Below the pieces are notes generated by a model that worked only from the letters and a program-made list of their open reading frames with translations, was not told the DNA's origin and searched no databases. From positions 124,001 to 188,000 of the forward strand of contig NZ_JARWAM010000007.1 of NCBI RefSeq assembly GCF_031451695.1: DNA of 64,000 nucleotides. The letters run 5' to 3'. A program made the translations under genes and the position numbers. The stretch is from Franzmannia qiaohouensis (GTDB taxonomy: Bacteria > Pseudomonadota > Gammaproteobacteria > Pseudomonadales > Halomonadaceae). Of the stretch, positions 1 through 7,807 are shown one piece after another; positions within the stretch are counted from its first letter, which is position 1, and the number at the start of each line of letters is the position of its first letter.

Positions 1-2318
1 TCGCGGTGCTTGGGCACTTCGTCCGGGAAGGTCCAGACCACGGCGCGCGCCTTGGCGTTGCCGTAGGGTGCGCAGCCGTGCTCGATGGCCACGCGCTGGA
101 TGCCGCCCGAGAAGTCTGTCTTCCAGTTCTCGCCGTCTGCGGCTTCCTTCTCCGCGTCGGTCAGGTCGTCCCACCAGCCGAGGTCCTTGAGCATCTGGGC
201 GGTGAACTCGGGATAGCCGTCGGTGAGGTCGGACTCCACCGGCGCCGAGCCGTCGGCCAGCAGGTTGACGCCGTTGCGCTCGATACCGAAGCGGGCACGG
301 AAGCCCATGCCGCCTTCCTTGACCGGCACGCTGGTGTCGTAGAGGTTGGGCGAGCCGGGGTGGCGGAACTCCGGCGTGCCCCAGCACGGCCAGGGCAGGC
401 CGTAGTAGTCGCCGTCGGCCGGGCCGCCCTCGGCGCGCAGGTTGCTGAAGCTGAAGGTGTGCCAGTTCTGCTGGTGTTCCTTGAGGCGTTCGGGGCTTTG
501 GCCGGTGTAGCCGACGGTCCACATGCCGCGGTTGATTTCGCGCAGGATATCTTCGATCAGCGGCTCGTCGCCGTTCATCTCGATATTCTTAACGAACTCG
601 TCGCCGAAGCCGAGCTTGCGTGCGAAGCGGTACATGATCTCGTGGTCGGGCTTGGCCTCGAACAGCGGTTCGATGACCTTGTCGCGCCACTGCAGCGAAC
701 GGTTGGTGGCGGTGACGCTACCGGTGGTCTCGAACTGGGTAGCGGCAGGCAGCAGGTAGACGCCGTCGCTGCGGTCGTGCATGACGGCGGCAACGGTGGG
801 GTAGGGGTCGACGATGACCATCATGTCGAGCTTCTGCATCGCCTGCTGCATTTCCGGGCCGCGGCTCTGGGAGTTGACCGCGTGCCCCCAGTAGAACATC
901 GCCTTGAGGGCGGTGCGCTGGGAGATGTTCTCGTCGTCCTCGAGCACCCCGTCGACCCAGCGCGACACGGTAATACCGGCGCTGTTCATCGGCCGGCCGT
1001 CGGCGTATTCGGCGTCTTCGAAACGGCTCTCGAGCCAGTCGTAATCGACGTCCCAAACCTTGGCCCAGTGCTGCCAGGCGCCTTCGGCGAGGCCGTAGTA
1101 GCCGGGCAGCGAATCGGAGCCGAGGCCCAGGTCGGTGGCACCCTGGACGTTGTCGTGGCCGCGCAGGATGTTGGCGCCGCCGCCGGATTTGCCGATATTG
1201 CCCAGCGCCAGCTCGAGGATGCAGTAGGCGCGGGTGTTGTTGTTACCGGTGGTGTGCTGGGTACCACCCATGCACCACACCACGCAGCCCGGGCGGTTGT
1301 CGGCGAGGCGCTTGGCGGTATCGAACATGGCGCTTTCCGGCACGCCGGTAACGTCCTCGACCACGTCGGGGGTGAACTGTGCCACTTCGGCGCGGACATC
1401 CTCCATGCCGTAGACGCGCTGGGCGATGTACTCGCTATCCTCCCAGCCGTTCTCGAAGATGTGCCACAGCAGGCCCCAGATGAAGGCCACGTCGGAGCCG
1501 GGGCGGATGCGCACGAACTTGTTGGCCTTGGCCGCCGTGCGGGTGAAGCGCGGGTCGGCGACGATGATGTCGCAGTTGTTCTTCTCCTTGGCCATCAGGA
1601 TGTGCTGCATGGCCACCGGGTGCGCTTCGGATGGGTTGGAACCGATAAACAGGATCGCCCGACTGTTCTGCATGTCGTTGAGCGAATTGGTCATCGCACC
1701 GTAGCCCCAGGTGTTGGCCACCCCGGCCACGGTGGTGGAGTGGCAGATACGCGCCTGGTGATCGGTATTGTTGGTGCCCCACATGGAGGCCAGCTTGCGC
1801 ATGAAGTAGGCCTGTTCATTATTGAACTTGGCCGAGCCCAGCCAGTAGACGCTGTCCGGACCGTACTCCTCGCGCAGCTCCAGCAGCTTGTCGCCGATCT
1901 CGTCGATGGCATCGTCCCAGCTCATGCGCTGCCACTCGCCGTTGACCAGCTTCATCGGGTACTTGAGACGCCGCGTGGAGTGGCCGTGCTGGCGCAGCGA
2001 GGCGCCCTTGGCACAGTGGGCACCACGATTGATGGGGTGGTCGAAGGCCGGCTCCTGCTTGGTCCAGATGCCTTCCTGAACCTCGGCGTAGACGCCACAG
2101 CCCACCGAGCAGTGGGAGCAGATAGTGCGTTTGGTCTCTACCGGTGCATCGGACACCGGTGTCTTGCCGCTGGCTTCTGCCGGGCGCAGCATGCCGTTGC
2201 CCATGAAGCCGGCAGCGGCGAGGCCGCCGGTGGTGGCACCGCTACGCTTCAGGAACTGGCGGCGGGAGATGCCCAGCCCCGCCTTGGCGGGAGTGGTGGC
2301 TTTTTTTGTCAAGCGCAT
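1..2318 (-). CDS. fdhA: formate dehydrogenase catalytic (molybdopterin) subunit, Cys type, 3' end outside window
   Basis: Molybdopterin oxidoreductase oxidising formate; about 772 N-terminal residues are visible and the C-terminus runs off the left edge. The N-terminus carries a twin-arginine signal (SRRQFLK, residues 19-25), so export by Tat is expected. A CSHCSVGCG cluster motif follows near residue 67, the usual N-terminal [4Fe-4S] site. At residue 192 (RICHSTTVAG) the metal ligand is cysteine, codon TGC, where E. coli FdnG has selenocysteine. The last visible residues (AVVWTFPDEVPKHR) resemble the C-terminal half of FdnG/FdhA. The ATG at 2318 has AAGAGGA about eight bases upstream. It is the last gene of a minus-strand run that also encodes a Tat mini-protein, a TorD-like chaperone and a polyferredoxin. 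Confidence 0.93.
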   Translation of the reverse strand, partial: MRLTKKATTPAKAGLGISRRQFLKRSGATTGGLAAAGFMGNGMLRPAEASGKTPVSDAPVETKRTICSHCSVGCGVYAEVQEGIWTKQEPAFDHPINRGAHCAKGASLRQHGHSTRRLKYPMKLVNGEWQRMSWDDAIDEIGDKLLELREEYGPDSVYWLGSAKFNNEQAYFMRKLASMWGTNNTDHQARICHSTTVAGVANTWGYGAMTNSLNDMQNSRAILFIGSNPSEAHPVAMQHILMAKEKNNCDIIVADPRFTRTAAKANKFVRIRPGSDVAFIWGLLWHIFENGWEDSEYIAQRVYGMEDVRAEVAQFTPDVVEDVTGVPESAMFDTAKRLADNRPGCVVWCMGGTQHTTGNNNTRAYCILELALGNIGKSGGGANILRGHDNVQGATDLGLGSDSLPGYYGLAEGAWQHWAKVWDVDYDWLESRFEDAEYADGRPMNSAGITVSRWVDGVLEDDENISQRTALKAMFYWGHAVNSQSRGPEMQQAMQKLDMMVIVDPYPTVAAVMHDRSDGVYLLPAATQFETTGSVTATNRSLQWRDKVIEPLFEAKPDHEIMYRFARKLGFGDEFVKNIEMNGDEPLIEDILREINRGMWTVGYTGQSPERLKEHQQNWHTFSFSNLRAEGGPADGDYYGLPWPCWGTPEFRHPGSPNLYDTSVPVKEGGMGFRARFGIERNGVNLLADGSAPVESDLTDGYPEFTAQMLKDLGWWDDLTDAEKEAADGENWKTDFSGGIQRVAIEHGCAPYGNAKARAVVWTFPDEVPKHR

Positions 2319-2353
2319 CGAATCATTCCTCTTAACCGTGAGCCGCGAAGGCG

Positions 2354-2554
2354 TCAGTCACGCAGCGTGGCGTAGAAGGCGCGGATATGGTCGGTTTCCC
2401 GATAGTTCAGTGAGGTGTCCTGCTTCTCGCTGGCGGGCTTGTCGGCTTGCACCAGGGTGACGTTACCGATCACCGCGGCGGTACCGGCGGCGGCGCCACC
2501 GATGCCCATCACGCGCAGGAAACGACGCCGCTGAGGGTTATGTTGGTCAGGCAT
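2354..2554 (-). CDS. formate dehydrogenase region Tat-signal mini-protein
   Basis: A 66-residue protein with a twin-arginine motif (RRRFLRVMG, from residue 9), a hydrophobic Gly/Ala stretch and a short tail ending NYRETDHIRAFYATLRD. This matches the small family of Tat-targeted proteins found beside formate dehydrogenase genes. Its biochemical role is not established; association with the exported catalytic subunit is the usual inference. It lies 35 bases before fdhA. A good AGGAG-type ribosome site precedes the ATG at 2554. Confidence 0.85.
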   Translation of the reverse strand: MPDQHNPQRRRFLRVMGIGGAAAGTAAVIGNVTLVQADKPASEKQDTSLNYRETDHIRAFYATLRD

Positions 2555-2621
2555 GCTGTGATTCTCCTCGTTGCTTCTTGTCTGTTAACAGCGTAGCGGT
2601 TGTAGCACTGGCCTCCATGCC

Positions 2622-3248
2622 TCAGTTAGGCGCTGGATCAACGATCCGCACCGCGCTGAGAGCGGCGTCATGACGCTCTGCTTCCATCGCCAGGTAGGCT
2701 TGGCCGAGGCGGCCGACACTGGCATAAAACGGGGTATCCACGGCGGCCAGGTCGTGCATGCAGCGCTCGCCCCAGCTCGCCAGGTGGTGATTGAAAAAGC
2801 TCGCCTGCTCGGCCGGCGTCTGCTCGATCAGCCAGGCCATGGCATCGCATAGCGCCGCCAGGTGATCCTCGGGCTCCTTGACCGCCGGGTCTCGCTCGAG
2901 TCCCAGACGGCGCAAGTCACGGCGTACCGCGACCACCGGTTCGTCCATCAGGGTGCCGTGCAGATACCATGAGGCGTAGGGTACGACCTCGCCCTGAATT
3001 ACGCCGACCAGGTGGCGAAAGTGGTCACGTGCCAGGGCCTCGCTATCGGCTGCGTCGGCGGCCTGGGCCAGGGACTGCCAGGCCTGGCTCAGCGCGGTGT
3101 CGTCGCCCTCGGCTTCCAGCTCGGCGACAAAGGTCAGCAGCTCGGCATCCGGCGGCGCGCTGAGCAGTCGACCCAGCAGGCGGTAGACGTCGGCGCGCAG
3201 GGCGTCACTGTCGTCGATGGCGGTGGGCGTGTCGGTGGCATGGTTCAT
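2622..3248 (-). CDS. TorD/DmsD-family molybdoenzyme maturation chaperone
   Basis: A 208-residue, largely helical cytoplasmic protein. The region EPEDHLAALCDAMAWL (around residue 125) matches the ExPxDH signature of the TorD/NarJ chaperone superfamily. These proteins bind the Tat signal or apo-form of a molybdoenzyme and hold back export until the cofactor is inserted; the client here is presumably the FdhA encoded two genes downstream. It starts 4 bases after the polyferredoxin stop codon, so the two are likely co-translated. The specific client is inferred from position. Confidence 0.87.
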   Translation of the reverse strand: MNHATDTPTAIDDSDALRADVYRLLGRLLSAPPDAELLTFVAELEAEGDDTALSQAWQSLAQAADAADSEALARDHFRHLVGVIQGEVVPYASWYLHGTLMDEPVVAVRRDLRRLGLERDPAVKEPEDHLAALCDAMAWLIEQTPAEQASFFNHHLASWGERCMHDLAAVDTPFYASVGRLGQAYLAMEAERHDAALSAVRIVDPAPN

Positions 3249-3252
3249 GGCG

Positions 3253-4956
3253 TCACACCTTCAGCTGAGCATGGGGGTTGCGGGCCAGTTCATGCCATAC
3301 GTCCTTGACGCGGCAGTCCTCGCACATCTCGAGGCGCGCCATGGCATCGCCGGCGAAGTAGGGGTGGTCGGCGAGCTTGGTCTTGATGCTGGCAATGGTG
3401 CTGACCGTCGCGAACGGCTTGCCGCAGCTGATGCACTCGAAGGCGGGCTCCTGCTTGGCGATCTGCCGTGCGCTACGCGCGTCGCTCGCCAGGAAACCGG
3501 GTATCAGGCTGATGGCGTTCTCGGGGCAGGCGCTGTCGCACAGGCCGCACTGGACGCAGTCGGCCTCGCGCAGGCTCAGCTCCGGACTTGCCTCGCCGCC
3601 CTTGAGCGCCGGGGTGGGGCACACCGCAACACAGCTCATGCACAGCGTGCAGGCCTCGCTGTCGATCGCCAGGCCACCAAAGGGCGCGCCCTGAGGCAGG
3701 TCATGACGCTCGCCGGAGGGGCTGCCATGCTGGCCCAGCCACTCGAGGCTGGCATTGAGGCGTTGGCGCTTGGTGCCGGTGGCCAGGGGGCCAACCGGCA
3801 GCGCCTGCAGGGTCGGCAGCGCATCGCGCTGCGTGGCATCGCTATCGGCCTCGAGCATCACCAGGCGGCGCCGGTCATGACCTAGCGCCTCGAGCAGGGC
3901 GTGGGCCTCGGCCTGCTGCGCCTCGACCTGGGCCGCCATGCGGGGCGGTAGCTCAGCGGGGCGCTGGATGCGCACCTCGCAGGCGCCCTGGGTCAAGGCC
4001 AGCAGCCAGTCGTCGAGGCCTGCCGCGCCGAGCTCCTCGAGGGGCACGTCGAGGATATGGCCTGCGGGTTCGGATGCTTCGGCGGCGAGGCTCGCACGAT
4101 CGGCAAAGCGGACCACTGCCGCCTGGCCGTCGGCCTCATGGTAGGCGGCCAGCAGCCGGGCAATGTAGTCCTGCAGCGCCTCGGGTTTGGGCAGCCGATA
4201 CTGGATGGCGCCGGTGGGGCAGGCAGAGGTGCAGCTGCCGGCGCCGTGGCAGCGGAACGGATCGATTTCGATCCACGCCTCGATGCGTTTCTGCTGGCTG
4301 GCGATGGCATCGGCCGGACACACCTCGAGGCAGCGGGTACAGCCCTGCTGGCCACGCCCGGCATGGGCGCACAGGTCGTGGTCGATCTGGAAGTACTTGG
4401 GCTTGTCGAACTCGCCGATCATCTCCGGCAGGGCGGCCAGGGCCTCGTGGTAAGCGTCGCTGCCCGGCGTCACGGCATGATAGCCGGGTGGCGGTAGCTC
4501 TAGCGTCAGGCAGGGCGTGGCGCCCAAATCGACAATCAGATCGAAGTGCGGTCGCGTGAGGCTGGCCTTGGCCAGGTCGATGGACTCGCCGGCACCTTCC
4601 AGGAGTACGCTGAAATTGCCCAGGTAGCCGCTGATCGACAGCGACTGGCGGGTGAAGTCGGCTCGCTGGCAGATCACGCCCGAGGGCAGGTCGTCGAGTG
4701 TTGCCGTGGAGCCCTCGGTAGCATCGATCATCAGGGTAATGCTGCTCAGTGCCTCGGCACCGAGGTGGGGGGCGAGGGCGTCACAGGCGGCACGGCAACT
4801 GGCGGCTCCGCCAATGATCAGCACGTGGCCGTGACTCTGGTAACTGACGCTTGCCGGCGTCAGGTTGGTTGGCCAGGATACGCGCGTCAACGCGGCGGAC
4901 TTCGCCTGCCGGTTGTGTTGCGCGTCGAGCTGGGTCAGCGCGATGCGTTGCGTCAT
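3253..4956 (-). CDS. 4Fe-4S polyferredoxin of the formate dehydrogenase cluster
   Basis: A 567-residue protein with two pairs of ferredoxin-like clusters. The first pair sits near residues 196-250 (CTRCLEVCP, then CHGAGSCTSACP), the second in the C-terminal third (CTLCMSCVAVCP, then CVQCGLCDSACP). Further C-x2-C pairs (CISCGKP and CEDCRVKD) near the C-terminus could bind zinc or another cluster. The N-terminal 180 residues have no motif I can name beyond a glycine-rich segment (IIGGAASC, near 47). It probably shuttles electrons for, or helps assemble, the formate dehydrogenase. No Tat signal or membrane segment is seen, so it is probably cytoplasmic. First gene of the torD-Tat-fdhA run. Confidence 0.85.
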   Translation of the reverse strand: MTQRIALTQLDAQHNRQAKSAALTRVSWPTNLTPASVSYQSHGHVLIIGGAASCRAACDALAPHLGAEALSSITLMIDATEGSTATLDDLPSGVICQRADFTRQSLSISGYLGNFSVLLEGAGESIDLAKASLTRPHFDLIVDLGATPCLTLELPPPGYHAVTPGSDAYHEALAALPEMIGEFDKPKYFQIDHDLCAHAGRGQQGCTRCLEVCPADAIASQQKRIEAWIEIDPFRCHGAGSCTSACPTGAIQYRLPKPEALQDYIARLLAAYHEADGQAAVVRFADRASLAAEASEPAGHILDVPLEELGAAGLDDWLLALTQGACEVRIQRPAELPPRMAAQVEAQQAEAHALLEALGHDRRRLVMLEADSDATQRDALPTLQALPVGPLATGTKRQRLNASLEWLGQHGSPSGERHDLPQGAPFGGLAIDSEACTLCMSCVAVCPTPALKGGEASPELSLREADCVQCGLCDSACPENAISLIPGFLASDARSARQIAKQEPAFECISCGKPFATVSTIASIKTKLADHPYFAGDAMARLEMCEDCRVKDVWHELARNPHAQLKV

Positions 4957-5048
4957 GGTCTCTCATCATCGGGTCAGGCGTGAAGCGGCGTCATGGCACC
5001 GCTTTCGTGGCATTGCTTGTACAGCGTAGCCTTATGATTAGCGCGCTC

Positions 5049-5076
5049 ATTATGATGGCGTGCCGATATAATGCAA
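5049..5076 (-). promoter_or_regulatory. possible sigma-70 promoter for the polyferredoxin-fdhA run
   Basis: Read on the minus strand, TTGCAT (5076-5071) and CATAAT (5054-5049) are separated by 16 bases and lie about 95 bases before the polyferredoxin ATG. The 194-base gap 4957-5150 otherwise shows no credible gene. DUF3306/DUF3305 lie upstream in the same direction, so read-through is also possible. Confidence 0.35.
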
Positions 5077-5150
5077 CTAGTGTCGACGCCTGCGTACAGC
5101 GTCGCCAATGCCTCATTAGTCTATGCGCAGTTGACCAGGGCCAAGCGCTT

Positions 5151-5705
5151 TCAACGTTCGCCCTCCGGCGGCGGTTCTGCGCTCTCTGTGCTATGCCGTG
5201 CAACATGCCCAGCGTCAGGCGTAGCCGCCGCGTCGTCGTCTTGGGTGTCATCGATTGCTGCTGGCGCTTCGTCCTGCTCCTCGAGCTCGTCGAGCACTTT
5301 CCTGCCCCACTTGCGAACGTTCTCGCTGGTGGCGGCGCTCATCTTGCGCATCTGCGAATAGTCGAGATCGTAGTCGTCCAGGCCGTCACGAACGTTGTAG
5401 TTGCCGCTGGCCCACAGGCGACGCAGGGCGCGGTTCTTGAGCGCACTGCTCACCCCCGGCGCCAGGAAGGCTTTGAAATCGCTGCCCGGGCCCAGGCTGT
5501 CGGGGTCGGGCAGGGTATGGTCGAGACTGCCTTCGGGGGGCAGCTCGTCGCCGCCGGGCGAGACGGCGTCGAGGGCCGTGTCGCCGTCGGCTGGGGGGGA
5601 GTCGGCATCGCCGACCAGCGGGGCGCTATGCTGAGGTTCGTCAGCGGGGGGCGGGTCGCTCTCCAGGCCGCGTTTGCGCTGCGACCAGCGCGCGAAGCGA
5701 TTCAT
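5151..5705 (-). CDS. DUF3306 domain protein of formate dehydrogenase locus
   Basis: A 184-residue acidic protein starting MNRFARWSQRKRG, with a Pro/Asp/Glu-rich middle and a conserved-looking segment containing LKNRALRRLWASGNYNVRDGL near residue 95. This pattern matches DUF3306 proteins seen beside formate dehydrogenase genes. Its function is unknown. The ATG at 5705 overlaps the stop of the upstream DUF3305 gene as ATGA, indicating translational coupling. An open reading frame extends further upstream in this frame, but that part is antisense-like composition within the neighbour gene. Confidence 0.8.
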   Translation of the reverse strand: MNRFARWSQRKRGLESDPPPADEPQHSAPLVGDADSPPADGDTALDAVSPGGDELPPEGSLDHTLPDPDSLGPGSDFKAFLAPGVSSALKNRALRRLWASGNYNVRDGLDDYDLDYSQMRKMSAATSENVRKWGRKVLDELEEQDEAPAAIDDTQDDDAAATPDAGHVARHSTESAEPPPEGER

Positions 5706-6130
5706 ACCTGGTCCTCCCGCGCTCGCCCGGCGCCCTTGCGCTTCTTCTTGCGACCCTCGGCCGGGGCTTCGCCATGGCGTGCCAGGTAGGCTTCCAACCA
5801 CACCTGTACGGCCATGGGCATGGGCGCCTCCAGCACCTGCTGCTCTCCGTCCATCCAGCCAGCGGCGACGTCTTGGCTGGCGGTGATGGCAGTGGGGTGG
5901 GGGTGTTCGCCGGAAAATCCACAGCGTACGAACAGGCGTGGCTCGCTCGAGGTAAGGTTGAAGCGATAGGCAGCGCGCTCGGTCATATACAGCTGCAGGT
6001 CGAGCACATGTGGGCCCAGGTCGCCCGGCGCCAGGGCGGCGATGCGCCACTGCATGCGAGTGAAGCCCTTGACGGTCCTGTTCTCGCCGGCAAGTGCCAG
6101 GCTCAGTTGGCGTAGGCTGGGTGTCGACAT
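5702..6130 (-). CDS. DUF3305 domain protein of formate dehydrogenase locus
   Basis: A 142-residue protein beginning MSTPSLRQLSLALAGENRTVKG. A central W-rich region (MQWRIAALAPGDLG) and a C-terminal basic tail (GRKKKRKGAGR) are visible. It matches the DUF3305 family, which is repeatedly paired with DUF3306 and formate dehydrogenase; the biochemical role is unknown. It is divergent from fdhD, with 89 bases between the two start codons for promoters on both strands. Confidence 0.8.
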   Translation of the reverse strand: MSTPSLRQLSLALAGENRTVKGFTRMQWRIAALAPGDLGPHVLDLQLYMTERAAYRFNLTSSEPRLFVRCGFSGEHPHPTAITASQDVAAGWMDGEQQVLEAPMPMAVQVWLEAYLARHGEAPAEGRKKKRKGAGRAREDQV

Positions 6131-6181
6131 ATTGGCTGCTCGATGGGATGACTGAAGACAGTAAGCGACAGGAGTGCCATC

Positions 6182-6223
6182 ATGGTCAAGCCACTGAACC
6201 GCATGGGGAAGCTCACGATATGA
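6182..6223 (+). CDS. possible 13-residue leader peptide coupled to fdhD
   Basis: A short ORF, MVKPLNRMGKLTI, is preceded by AGGAG at 6170-6174 with a 7-base spacer, a better ribosome site than that of fdhD. Its stop TGA overlaps the fdhD ATG (ATGA at 6220-6223). This geometry fits translational coupling. No conservation evidence is available, so it could be chance. Confidence 0.4.
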   Translation: MVKPLNRMGKLTI

Positions 6224-7065
6224 CAGCCATCAGCCTGAGCCGGGCGCGCCTGCCGACGACCCTCGAGGTCGAGGTGATCGACGAGTTCGGCACCTCCCGT
6301 CGCCAGGCGATCGCCGCCGAACGTGCGCTGACGGTCTATCTCAACAAGCGCGAGATCGTCACCCTGATGACCCTGGGGGCCGAGCCCGAGGCGTTGGTGG
6401 TGGGCTATCTGCGCAATCAGGGGCTGCTGACGTCGCGCCAGGATCTGCTGGCGGTACACGTCGACTGGGAGGTCGAGGCCGCGGCGGTGGTGACCCGCCG
6501 GCTACCGGAGGACCTCGAGGAGCGGCTTGGCCAGCGCACGGTGACCACCGGCTGCGGCCAGGGCACGGTGTTCGGCCGCCTGCTGGACGTCACCGGGCTT
6601 GCCGAACTGCCTGACACGCGCCTGGCGCAGTCGACCCTGGGGCGCCTGCTGCACAACCTGGGCGCCTACAACGAGACCTACAAGAGCGCCGGCGCGGTGC
6701 ACGGCTGTGCGCTCTGCCGTCAGGACCAGGTGGTGGATTTCGTCGAGGACGTGGGACGGCACAACGCGGTCGATACCCTGGCGGGACGCCAGTGGCTGGA
6801 GGCCACCCAAGCCGGCGAGGCGGATATCTTCTATACCACCGGACGCCTGACCTCGGAGATGGTGCTCAAGGTGGCGCAGATGGGGATCAGCGTGCTGGTG
6901 TCGCGCTCCGGCGTGACCCAGAAGGGGGTCGAGCTGGCCGAGCGTTTTGGCGTGCTGCTGGTGGCACGGGCCAAGGGCCGCCATTTCCAGGCGATCAATG
7001 CCGCGGGGCGCCTGCTGCTCGACGATGTGCCGCCGCGTCGTCCCGGTGATCGCAAGGCCTCTTGA
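6220..7065 (+). CDS. fdhD: formate dehydrogenase accessory sulfurtransferase FdhD
   Basis: FdhD passes sulfur from IscS to the molybdenum cofactor, which formate dehydrogenase needs for activity. The 281-residue product contains the conserved motif HGCALCRQ (C-x2-C, the sulfur-carrying cysteines), followed by the family block EDVGRHNAVDTLAG and the segment TTGRLTSEMVLKVAQMGI. Length fits the family (about 270-280). The reading frame is open upstream to 6094, but the ATG at 6220 (MTAISLSRARLP) has GGGGAAG nine bases before it and gives the normal length. It is divergent from the DUF3305-fdhA run and possibly coupled to a 13-codon ORF. Confidence 0.95.
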   Translation: MTAISLSRARLPTTLEVEVIDEFGTSRRQAIAAERALTVYLNKREIVTLMTLGAEPEALVVGYLRNQGLLTSRQDLLAVHVDWEVEAAAVVTRRLPEDLEERLGQRTVTTGCGQGTVFGRLLDVTGLAELPDTRLAQSTLGRLLHNLGAYNETYKSAGAVHGCALCRQDQVVDFVEDVGRHNAVDTLAGRQWLEATQAGEADIFYTTGRLTSEMVLKVAQMGISVLVSRSGVTQKGVELAERFGVLLVARAKGRHFQAINAAGRLLLDDVPPRRPGDRKAS

Positions 7066-7090
7066 GTCGCGCCTGCAGCGAGGGCGACTC
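7064..7090. terminator. bidirectional hairpin between fdhD and the XRE regulator
   Basis: GAGTCGC (7064-7070) pairs with GCGACTC (7084-7090); CCT (72-74) and AGG (81-83) add an inner stem across a one-base bulge. It spans the stops of two convergent genes. No T-run follows. Confidence 0.5.
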
Positions 7091-7721
7091 AGCTACTCTC
7101 GGCGCGGGTGCATACCGACAGCACCACGGCATCCTCGTCGCTCACCGATACCAGCGCATGGCCCATGTCGCTGTCGAAGTAGATGCTGTCGCCGCGGGTC
7201 AGGCGCAGCGGCTCGTAGAACTCGGTATATAGCAGGATATCGCCGTCGAGTACGATCAGAAATTCCTCGCCGTCGTGGCGCACCCACTCGTTGAATTCCT
7301 CGAAGCCCCGTGCGCGGACGATGGTCTTGAACGGGATCATGCGCTTCTGGGCCAGCTGCCACGATAGTAGTTCATGCTCGTAGGTCGGCGTGGGGTGCTG
7401 CTGGCCTTCGCCGACCCGGGTCAGGTCCCGGCGTCCCAGGGTGCGGCTCTGGGGCTTGGGCGGGCTGAGCAGCTGCGGCAGGTCGATGCCCAGGCCGCCG
7501 ATCAACTTCTGCACCGCAGTGAAGGTAGGCGAGATCTGGTCGTTCTCGATCTTCGACAGCGTCGAACGGGCAAGCCCGGTGCGCTGGCTGACGTCTTCCA
7601 GGGTCCAGTGATTGGCCAGTCGAATTTCCTTGAGTCGCTCGCCCAGGCGCAGCGGCTCGACGAACGGCTTGCGCCCTGAGGCGATGCGCAGGGCGGCGTC
7701 TTGATCGGTGGTGGCGCTCAT
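7089..7721 (-). CDS. XRE-family transcriptional regulator with C-terminal cupin domain
   Basis: A 210-residue regulator. Residues about 25-80 form an XRE helix-turn-helix (LGERLKEIRLANHWTLEDVS, then TGLARSTLSKIENDQISP). Residues about 130-205 form a small cupin barrel (HDGEEFLIVLDGDILLYTE, then GDSIYFDSDMGHALVS). Proteins of this shape sense a small ligand through the cupin and usually repress neighbouring catabolic or redox genes. The ligand is unknown. A 15-bp palindrome 16-30 bases before its ATG looks like an autoregulatory operator. Neighbours are fdhD (convergent) and the deacetylase-family gene upstream in the same direction. Confidence 0.88.
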   Translation of the reverse strand: MSATTDQDAALRIASGRKPFVEPLRLGERLKEIRLANHWTLEDVSQRTGLARSTLSKIENDQISPTFTAVQKLIGGLGIDLPQLLSPPKPQSRTLGRRDLTRVGEGQQHPTPTYEHELLSWQLAQKRMIPFKTIVRARGFEEFNEWVRHDGEEFLIVLDGDILLYTEFYEPLRLTRGDSIYFDSDMGHALVSVSDEDAVVLSVCTRAESS

Positions 7722-7736
7722 CGGCAGTTCACTATT

Positions 7737-7751
7737 GGAAATTTAATTTCC
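7737..7751. promoter_or_regulatory. palindromic operator candidate upstream of the XRE-cupin gene
   Basis: GGAAAT-TTA-ATTTCC, a perfect 6-bp inverted repeat with a 3-bp centre, lies 16-30 bases upstream of the regulator start. It is an AT-rich island in GC-rich DNA. Position suggests autoregulation. Confidence 0.5.
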
Positions 7752-7807
7752 TGAAGCATACCACAGCCGGGTCTTGACCGGCTGGCCAGGCGCGCCGCTG
7801 GCCTGCC

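Noticed and set aside
1743..1745. Selenocysteine in FdhA
   Set aside because: The codon at the metal-ligand position is TGC (Cys), so no SECIS or Sec machinery is implied.
6..2375. Plus-strand 789-codon open frame
   Set aside because: Antisense to fdhA; its translation lacks motifs and has the Val/Gly/His-rich composition typical of a high-GC antisense frame.
4991..5251. Minus-strand 86-codon frame between the polyferredoxin and DUF3306 genes
   Set aside because: No ribosome site, no recognisable features, and it runs into the DUF3306 coding region in another frame.
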